From contig CALFXN010000194.1 in NCBI GenBank assembly GCA_937957815.1, positions 1 to 5,060 of the forward strand: a stretch of 5,060 bases of DNA, written 5' to 3'. The position numbers were made by a program, and so were the translations under genes. Origin of the DNA: an uncultured Synergistales bacterium (GTDB lineage Bacteria > Synergistota > Synergistia > Synergistales > Aminobacteriaceae). The notes under the pieces are model-generated. The model did no database searches and was not told the origin of the DNA. It saw only the letters and a list, made by a program, of their open reading frames with translations. Below, piece after piece: positions 1-4,296 of this stretch (position 1 is its first letter; the number at the start of each line of letters is the position of its first letter).

Positions 1-1
1 C

Positions 2-763
2 GTCGGAGGGCGCTTCTCGGTTCTCTCTTCCGTCGGTCTTCTTTCCGCCGCGACTCTCGGAATCGATGTCCGTTCGCTTCTTGCGGCCGCCGCGGCGATG
101 GCCGACCTCGTCGTGAGCGCGGAAACTCCGGAGGAAAACCCCGCATGGATGATCTCGGCGCTGTCGCTGCTTCACGCGGAGTCGGGAAGAAATATGAATG
201 TCGTCATGCCGTACGCGGACGCTCTCGAACGCTTCGTCGAATGGTTCGCGCAGCTCTGGGGGGAAAGCCTCGGCAAGAAGGGCATGGGGTCGACGCCGGT
301 CCGGGCCCTCGGGGCGATCGACCAGCACTCGCAGATCCAGATGTACACCGAAGGTCCCGACGACAAACTCTTCACGATCGTGTCGGTTGCCGAACCCGCT
401 CGTGACATCGCCATCCCGTCGGCTCCGGAGAGGAGCCTGGAGGATATCGCGTATCTGTTCGGTTCGTCGCTTCACACGCTCTTGTCGTACGAGGCCCGTT
501 CGACGGCCGCGGCGATCCTGAAAGCTGGCAAACCGGTCCTGTTTCTCGAAATCCCCGCGCTGGGCGCGTTCTCGCTCGGATCCCTCGTCTTCCTCTACGA
601 ATACGCGACAGCGCTGACCGGCATTCTGATGGAGATCGATCCGTTCGATCAGCCCGGCGTCGAACAGGGGAAGCGATATATCTACGGACTCATGGGGAAG
701 AAGGGGTTCGGACAGGAGGCGGAAGAAGCGCTTTCTCTTGAGCGACGCTTCAGAGTCTCGTAA
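2..763 (+). CDS. pgi: Glucose-6-phosphate isomerase, C-terminal part (5' end outside window)
   Basis: Pgi interconverts glucose 6-phosphate and fructose 6-phosphate in the cytosol (glycolysis/gluconeogenesis). The frame is open from the left edge, giving 253 visible residues. The first codons already read VGGRFSVLSSVG, which fits PGI signature 1; its Arg is the phosphosugar-site arginine. Signature 2, FDQPGVEQGK, is present in full and its Lys codon lies at 671-673. The family's catalytic base Glu is probably in HAESGRN (codon 179-181), and the ring-opening His in DQHSQIQMY (codon 326-328). Active-site assignments come from known PGI enzymology; the motifs are seen directly. An ATG at 98 exists but lies inside the conserved fold, downstream of signature 1, so it is not the start. 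Roughly the N-terminal half of the enzyme is missing to the left. The gene converges on the ATP-grasp gene, with a hairpin between. No frameshift or lost key residue is visible. Confidence 0.96.
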   Translation, partial: VGGRFSVLSSVGLLSAATLGIDVRSLLAAAAAMADLVVSAETPEENPAWMISALSLLHAESGRNMNVVMPYADALERFVEWFAQLWGESLGKKGMGSTPVRALGAIDQHSQIQMYTEGPDDKLFTIVSVAEPARDIAIPSAPERSLEDIAYLFGSSLHTLLSYEARSTAAAILKAGKPVLFLEIPALGAFSLGSLVFLYEYATALTGILMEIDPFDQPGVEQGKRYIYGLMGKKGFGQEAEEALSLERRFRVS

Positions 764-807
764 GACCGGGCCGGAGCGTTTCCGCGAACGGGTACGCCGG
801 AACGAGA

Positions 808-848
808 GAGACCGGAGGCCGGGAGCCGATTTCTCGGCCTCCGGTCTC
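808..848. terminator. Convergent intergenic hairpin, probable bidirectional terminator
   Basis: The arms at 808-820 (GAGACCGGAGGCC) and 836-848 pair perfectly over 13 bp around a 15-nt loop that can form a further GAG/CTC pairing. The hairpin follows the pgi stop by 44 bases and abuts the stop codon of the minus-strand gene at 850-852. Neither side has a real T-tract, so it is not a textbook intrinsic terminator. It may act with Rho, or as a 3'-end stabiliser for both transcripts. The structure is seen in the sequence; the termination role is inferred from its place between convergent genes. Confidence 0.7.
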
Positions 849-849
849 G

Positions 850-2598
850 TTATGCGGGATCGATCCTGTTTGCCGTGACGATACCGTGGTTTCTGTCGCC
901 GTCCGTATACACGGAGAAATCGCCCTTATAGACGCGGATGGCGGAATGGGCGCCGGAGACGTAGGGCGCGGCGTCGAGAAATTCTTCGTCGTAGACGTTG
1001 TTCTTCGCTCCCGTATACACGGGCATATACAGGATTCCGTCGATCTCGAGATCGGTGAAGAAGTGCGTCCCGAACGATAGTTCGGGCATGTACCCCTGTT
1101 TCGGGAAGCCGACCTCGACGATGCAGCAGCAGTTCGTGAGCTCGTCGTACTGAACCGGGACGCCGAGCAGCGGGTTGCTCGATCCGACGCGCCCCGGAGC
1201 GACGAGTACGAACGGCTTTTTCAGAATTCCGTTGATCTCGCCGATAGCGCGCGCGATCTCGTGGAAGCGTGTCTCCTGCGAATAGATCCGGTGGTCGACG
1301 AGAACGAGAAATGGAACGTTCTCCCGGATTCCGTCCGTCACCATTCTGTCCGCCTGGAGGATGACGGTCCGGTCTGCGAGGGCTTCGATGTCGGGGATCT
1401 TCGACGTATAGGTGTGTTCGTTGATCCAGAGCGGACGCGACTGAACCAGTTCGATGACATCCTCCGTCGGGTGGAAGGAGAACTCCACGTCGGCCGGAAC
1501 TCCCATTTCGCGGTCGAGGAGCTGAAGAAGGCGTTTCATCCTGTCGAAGAAGCTCTTCGAACGACATGCGAATTCCTCGAATGTGAAGCAGACCTTCTCC
1601 CCCTTGGCGACGGTCGCTCCGTGTTTCGACATTGGCGAGAAGTAGCCGTCGTCGTCGTCCGGGCGGTAGATTTGAGCGTAGTCGGGGAAACAGCTGTGAT
1701 AGGGAATGATATCCTGCCATATTTTTTTGACATCGACCGTGACGAGCGCCTTCTGCTCGCGGTCGATGACCTGAAAGTGCTCCTGCGAGTGCCGCATGAT
1801 GTTGAACGGATTGAGCCCTTCCGGCCGAAGGCAGGGTAAAGTGAGCGCGAATGTCCGCGCGTACCCTCTCTTCGTGCTCGTCGTTCCCATGCCGAAGACG
1901 AGACGGACGATCCCGTCCTCGGAGCGGATCCGGTTCGTCCACCTCCGGTGATAGCGCGAGAATCCGACGCCGGCGACGGTGGGGTAATAGTAGCGGCCGC
2001 GCCATTTCCCCGAAACGCGCATGAGGATGATCCCCATGCCGTCGTCCCCGAGTCCGTGTTTCGCGCGGTATGCAACCGCGATCGGGAAAAACGTCCGGGC
2101 GTAGATCCTGCGGATGTGATCGAGAACGCGCGCCGTGCGTTCCTCAAGCGTTCCGTCCCCGTTGAACTCGAAAAGCGACAGATACTTTCCGGCGAAGGAA
2201 TATTTCAGAGAATCCTCGAGGAGACTGCTGCTGCGCACTATGATAGGATCGCCGACGCGGACGAGGAATTCCCTGACGCGATCGGCCACTTCCGCGGGGA
2301 GAGGCGCGGCGAGAAATCGCCTCTCGATCTCCTCGGGCATCATGTTCCTGAATTGCTCGCTTCCCCCGAGGGCCGCAATGACGGCATCGAAGACGCCGAC
2401 AGCGATGAAAAGGGATTGAGGAAACGCGACTTTTCGAAGACCGGGATCCTCTGAATCGTGCAGTTTCCGGATCGCGAAGAGAAGCGACCTTCCCTTTCCG
2501 CCGATGGATCCCTCTCCGACGATCATCGGTGAAAACGCGGGATCTTTCTGGGGATCCCACGTGAAATATCTTTCCGTGGCGCTAGTGTTCTCGATCAT
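850..2598 (-). CDS. Stand-alone PEP synthase/PPDK N-terminal (ATP-grasp) domain protein with distinct C-terminal domain
   Basis: This is a 582-residue cytosolic protein with no signal peptide or membrane segment. Residues about 25-392 resemble the ATP-binding domain of PEP synthase and pyruvate phosphate dikinase (PPDK_N). They include a glycine-rich GGKGRSL loop (33-39), VRSSSLLEDS (121-130) followed by FAGKY (135-139), an acidic DVEFSF strand (370-375) and the closing ELVQSRPL (383-390). Full dikinases continue with a swivelling phosphohistidine domain and a PEP/pyruvate barrel; both are absent here. About 190 other residues follow, with GRVGSSNPLLGVPV (469-482), a CCC triplet (490-492) and SFGTHFFTDL (508-517). 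I recall a similar block after PPDK_N domains in some Bacteroidota signalling proteins. ATP binding is likely; the phosphoryl acceptor is unknown and it should not be called PPDK. A GTG at 2604 also opens the frame, but GAGGAG lies 1 nt before it and 7 nt before the ATG at 2598, so I prefer the ATG. The start overlaps the tail of the TtcA-like gene by 17 bases. Confidence 0.85.
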   Translation of the reverse strand: MIENTSATERYFTWDPQKDPAFSPMIVGEGSIGGKGRSLLFAIRKLHDSEDPGLRKVAFPQSLFIAVGVFDAVIAALGGSEQFRNMMPEEIERRFLAAPLPAEVADRVREFLVRVGDPIIVRSSSLLEDSLKYSFAGKYLSLFEFNGDGTLEERTARVLDHIRRIYARTFFPIAVAYRAKHGLGDDGMGIILMRVSGKWRGRYYYPTVAGVGFSRYHRRWTNRIRSEDGIVRLVFGMGTTSTKRGYARTFALTLPCLRPEGLNPFNIMRHSQEHFQVIDREQKALVTVDVKKIWQDIIPYHSCFPDYAQIYRPDDDDGYFSPMSKHGATVAKGEKVCFTFEEFACRSKSFFDRMKRLLQLLDREMGVPADVEFSFHPTEDVIELVQSRPLWINEHTYTSKIPDIEALADRTVILQADRMVTDGIRENVPFLVLVDHRIYSQETRFHEIARAIGEINGILKKPFVLVAPGRVGSSNPLLGVPVQYDELTNCCCIVEVGFPKQGYMPELSFGTHFFTDLEIDGILYMPVYTGAKNNVYDEEFLDAAPYVSGAHSAIRVYKGDFSVYTDGDRNHGIVTANRIDPA

Positions 2599-3388
2599 CG
2601 GCACTCTCCTCGCTCTCGTGACAGAGGGGCGCGGTCCTGTCGCGCCATGAATCCGCCCCGTCGATTGACCTGAGGGCGTGCATCATATTGTTCCTGATAT
2701 TCGGATACACCGTACCAAGGGATTTGATCAGCAGCTTCACTTCTTTCCTTCTCGTATCCTCGCCGTAGGGACAGGGATTCTTCCGAACCGGGAGGCCAAG
2801 TCTGCCGGCTTCGTCGCGTATGGCGTCCTCGCTCGCGAAGACAAGCGGCCTGATGACCCACACCGAGGATCGCGTTTGCCATATCTTCGGTTGAAAACTC
2901 CTGAAGCGCCCCGTCTCAAGAAGGTTCAGAAGCGCCGTTTCGATCGCGTCGTCGAAATTGTGACCCAATGCAAGGACATTGTACCCTTCCTCAGCCGTCG
3001 CCGAACTGAGGATTCCGCGTCTGAGCGTGGCGCACAGACTGCACGGGGAACGTTCGTTCCGCGATTTGACGATGTCGAGTATGGGATACTGTCTGAGGAA
3101 GAAAGGGACGTCCCGTGATTCGCAGAATGAACGAAACGGAGACACGTCGAAAAGCCCGCCGGTCATGTCGAGCGTACACGCCGCCAGCCCGAAGGAAACG
3201 GGACTGTACCGCCGGAACTGGAGCAGGGCTTCGAGAAGCAGCAGGCTGTCCTTGCCTCCGGAAACACCGACCATGACGCGATCCCCGTCGTGGATCATCG
3301 AGAACGTACCGAGCGCTGCGCCCAGTTTTTTTCTGATCGACGGGGTCAGTGACAGAGAGCCGGCGGTGCCTTTCAAAAGAATCGTCAT
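2582..3388 (-). CDS. TtcA-like PP-loop ATPase, probable tRNA 2-thiocytidine-type thiolase
   Basis: This 268-residue cytosolic protein belongs to the N-type ATP pyrophosphatase (PP-loop) family. The family activates a tRNA base with ATP and replaces oxygen with sulfur; TtcA itself makes 2-thiocytidine at tRNA position 32. Seen directly: the PP-loop SGGKDS at residues 43-48; CSLCATLRRG at 116-125, the TtcA-type CxxC; ALGHNFDDAIETALLNL at 140-156; and a third cysteine in KNPCPYG (C206). In TtcA three such cysteines bind an oxygen-sensitive [4Fe-4S] cluster, so C116, C119 and C206 are the predicted ligands here. At 268 residues it is shorter than the roughly 310-residue E. coli TtcA, and its NPCPxG motif resembles the compact TtcA-like group of anaerobes. 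Exact base specificity is therefore uncertain. TilS is less likely because the CxxC motif is present. The start at 3388 is the first ATG, but GAAGAAGGG abuts it almost without a spacer, so the start is tentative. It is the first gene of a two-gene operon. Confidence 0.85.
   Translation of the reverse strand: MTILLKGTAGSLSLTPSIRKKLGAALGTFSMIHDGDRVMVGVSGGKDSLLLLEALLQFRRYSPVSFGLAACTLDMTGGLFDVSPFRSFCESRDVPFFLRQYPILDIVKSRNERSPCSLCATLRRGILSSATAEEGYNVLALGHNFDDAIETALLNLLETGRFRSFQPKIWQTRSSVWVIRPLVFASEDAIRDEAGRLGLPVRKNPCPYGEDTRRKEVKLLIKSLGTVYPNIRNNMMHALRSIDGADSWRDRTAPLCHESEESADDREH
2606..2611 (-). promoter_or_regulatory. Ribosome binding site that decides the ATP-grasp gene start
   Basis: On the minus strand a GAGGAG sits inside the 3' end of the upstream TtcA-like gene. 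It is 7 nt before the ATG at 2598-2596 but only 1 nt before the in-frame GTG at 2604-2602. Normal spacing favours the ATG, which makes the protein two residues shorter than the longest reading. Because the site lies within the upstream coding region, ribosomes finishing that gene would pass over it, which fits translational coupling. Confidence 0.65.
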
Positions 3389-3414
3389 CCCTTCTTCGGG
3401 AAAAATTCGTTTTT

Positions 3415-3430
3415 GTCCCGTGAATGGGAC
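3415..3430. other. Short stem-loop in the leader of the TtcA-like gene
   Basis: GTCCC at 3415-3419 pairs with GGGAC at 3426-3430 across a 6-nt loop, with runs of T on both sides of the dyad on the plus strand. On the minus strand it would lie in the 5' untranslated leader of the TtcA-like gene, if that gene is transcribed from the TATAGT candidate. A further small pairing, TCCC-GAAGAA-GGGA (plus-strand 3388-3401), takes in the purine-rich stretch and the first base of the start codon. The two hairpins share complementary segments. The stems are only 4-5 bp, so the structure is suggestive at most. Confidence 0.3.
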
Positions 3431-3460
3431 TTTTTACCTATACTCCGGTGGAACAAAGAC

Positions 3461-3482
3461 TATATGGCCTGACTTGCATATA
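3461..3482. promoter_or_regulatory. Inverted repeat TATATG-N10-CATATA, candidate operator
   Basis: The 6-bp arms at 3461-3466 and 3477-3482 are perfect reverse complements separated by 10 bases. The right arm runs into a short direct repeat, GCATAT at 3476-3481 and again at 3483-3488. The element overlaps the minus-strand TATAGT candidate and lies about 65 bases before the response-regulator start. A dimeric regulator could bind here and affect both genes; the encoded NarL-type protein is an obvious candidate. The symmetry is seen; operator function is inferred, and short AT-rich dyads do arise by chance. Confidence 0.35.
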
Positions 3483-3500
3483 GCATATCATGAACGGTAA

Positions 3501-3521
3501 CATCGCGTCCTTTCCGCGATG
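3501..3521 (+). other. Stem-loop in the response-regulator leader
   Basis: CATCGCG at 3501-3507 and CGCGATG at 3515-3521 form a perfect 7-bp stem with a 7-nt loop. The right arm contains the ATG at 3519, an in-frame but unlikely start with no ribosome binding site before it. An alternative pairing joins CCGCG (3514-3518) to CGCGG (3532-3536), which reaches into the G-rich Shine-Dalgarno at 3535-3540. The leader could thus exist in two exclusive forms. The pairings are seen; a regulatory role is inferred. Confidence 0.4.
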
Positions 3522-3534
3522 AAACCGGATACGC

Positions 3535-3540
3535 GGGGGT
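3535..3540 (+). promoter_or_regulatory. Ribosome binding site deciding the response-regulator start
   Basis: GGGGGT lies 5 nt before the ATG at 3546, normal spacing for a Shine-Dalgarno. The upstream in-frame ATG at 3519 is preceded by a pyrimidine-rich stretch and sits inside a stem-loop arm. The family's conserved N-terminus (a short strand, then ADDH) also begins just after the ATG at 3546. Confidence 0.65.
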
Positions 3541-3545
3541 GCCAC

Positions 3546-4229
3546 ATGAACGATATACGCATCGTTCTCGCGGACGATCACAAACTTTTTCGGGACGGCA
3601 TGAAGAAGCTGCTGGACCAGGAGCCTGATATTTCAATCGTCGGAGAAGCCTCGGACGGAGAAGAGGCCGTGAGGGTCGTCCAGGAGAAGAAGCCGGATGT
3701 CCTGCTTTTCGACATCAACATGCCGCGGATGGACGGAATCCAGCTCGTCCGCGAGCTGAACAACCTCGTGAAGAATCTCCGCTACGTCGCGGTGAGCGCG
3801 TATGACGACGAGGAGCACCTCGCGGCCCTTTCCTCGCTCGGAGTTCTCGGCTTTGTCCTCAAGGCCTCGGGAAAGGTCGAACTCCTTTCGGCGATCCGAT
3901 CCGCGAACCGAGGGCAGGCGTACGTCGATCCTCGCGTGGCCGGAAAGCTTCTGACCTCGTTTTCGAGGAGAAAGGAAGATAACGACCAGCTCTTCGACCT
4001 GACGAACCGGGAGAAGGAGATTCTCTACTGGCTGGCGCAGGGAATGAGCAACACCGAGATGTCCGAAAAGATGGTCCTGTCGGAGAAGACGGTCAAGAAT
4101 CACGTGAGTCACGTCCTCAAGAAGCTCGACCTTCGCGACCGTACGCAGGCCGCGATTCTTGCGTGGAAGGTCGGATTCGCGCAGCTGACACAGCAGACGC
4201 TGGATCACGTCCTGAAGGAAGGAAAGTAG
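3546..4229 (+). CDS. NarL/FixJ-family two-component response regulator (REC + LuxR-type HTH)
   Basis: This 227-residue cytosolic transcription regulator has the usual length and order for its family. Residues about 3-118 are a receiver domain: acidic pair D10-D11, phosphoacceptor D56 in LLFDINMPRMDG, S84 in VAVSAYDD at the conserved Thr/Ser position, and K106 in GFVLKASG. After a linker, residues about 150-210 form a LuxR/GerE helix-turn-helix with LTNREKEILYWLAQGMSN and EKTVKNHVSHVLKKLDLRDR. All receiver catalytic residues are intact, so phosphorylation-dependent DNA binding is expected from family knowledge. No histidine kinase lies in the window, making it an orphan locally, so its signal and targets cannot be read here. 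It is transcribed away from the TtcA-like operon and toward fliD. I start it at 3546, not at the ATG at 3519 that adds nine residues, because of ribosome-site spacing and domain fit. NarL, DegU or another named role would be a guess. Confidence 0.95.
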   Translation: MNDIRIVLADDHKLFRDGMKKLLDQEPDISIVGEASDGEEAVRVVQEKKPDVLLFDINMPRMDGIQLVRELNNLVKNLRYVAVSAYDDEEHLAALSSLGVLGFVLKASGKVELLSAIRSANRGQAYVDPRVAGKLLTSFSRRKEDNDQLFDLTNREKEILYWLAQGMSNTEMSEKMVLSEKTVKNHVSHVLKKLDLRDRTQAAILAWKVGFAQLTQQTLDHVLKEGK

Positions 4230-4230
4230 G

Positions 4231-4289
4231 CGAAACGAAAAAAGGAGAGGGCTTCCCGGTCCGGGAAGCCCTCTCCTTTTTTCGTTTCG
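4231..4289. terminator. 27-bp perfect bidirectional intrinsic terminator
   Basis: The arms at 4231-4257 and 4263-4289 are exact reverse complements over 27 bases around a GGTCC loop. The core GGAGAGGGCTTCCC stem is flanked by A6 on the left and T6 at 4277-4282 on the right, so each strand ends its GC-rich stem with a U-tract. It begins one base after the response-regulator stop and ends seven bases before the fliD stop codon. It should terminate both convergent genes. Confidence 0.93.
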
Positions 4290-4296
4290 GTCCGGT

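Larger units (their letters stand above)
3389..3545. promoter_or_regulatory. Divergent intergenic control region
   Basis: This 157-base interval separates the minus-strand TtcA-like operon from the plus-strand response regulator and must hold the promoters of both. Its centre, about 3400-3500, is clearly richer in A/T than the flanking genes. Candidate -10 boxes are TATACT at 3439-3444 on the plus strand and TATAGT, the reverse complement of 3459-3464, on the minus strand. Neither has a convincing -35 hexamer at 16-18 bp, so the sigma-70 assignments are weak. Structured elements within it are listed separately. Confidence 0.5.

Noticed and set aside
98..763. A complete 221-residue gene starting at the ATG at 98
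   Set aside because: Codons upstream in the same frame encode PGI signature 1 and stay open to the window edge, so this ATG is internal to pgi.
1261..1839. Plus-strand open frame opposite the ATP-grasp gene
   Set aside because: Antisense shadow; no motif, and the opposite frame carries clear family signatures.
926..2005. Long minus-strand open frame inside the ATP-grasp gene
   Set aside because: Arg/Pro-rich translation with no recognisable motifs; a GC-rich frame shadow of the motif-bearing gene.
850..2598. Annotation as full pyruvate phosphate dikinase or PEP synthase (ppdK/ppsA)
   Set aside because: No phosphohistidine swivel motif and no PEP/pyruvate barrel; length is well below the roughly 800-900 residues of the full enzymes.
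3415..3435. GTCCC/GGGAC hairpin plus T5 as a plus-strand intrinsic terminator
   Set aside because: The stem is only 5 bp and no plus-strand gene lies upstream within 2.6 kb.
3519..3545. Nine extra N-terminal residues for the response regulator
   Set aside because: No ribosome site precedes 3519, the ATG is in a stem-loop arm, and the extension lies outside the receiver domain; the ATG at 3546 has a well-spaced GGGGGT.
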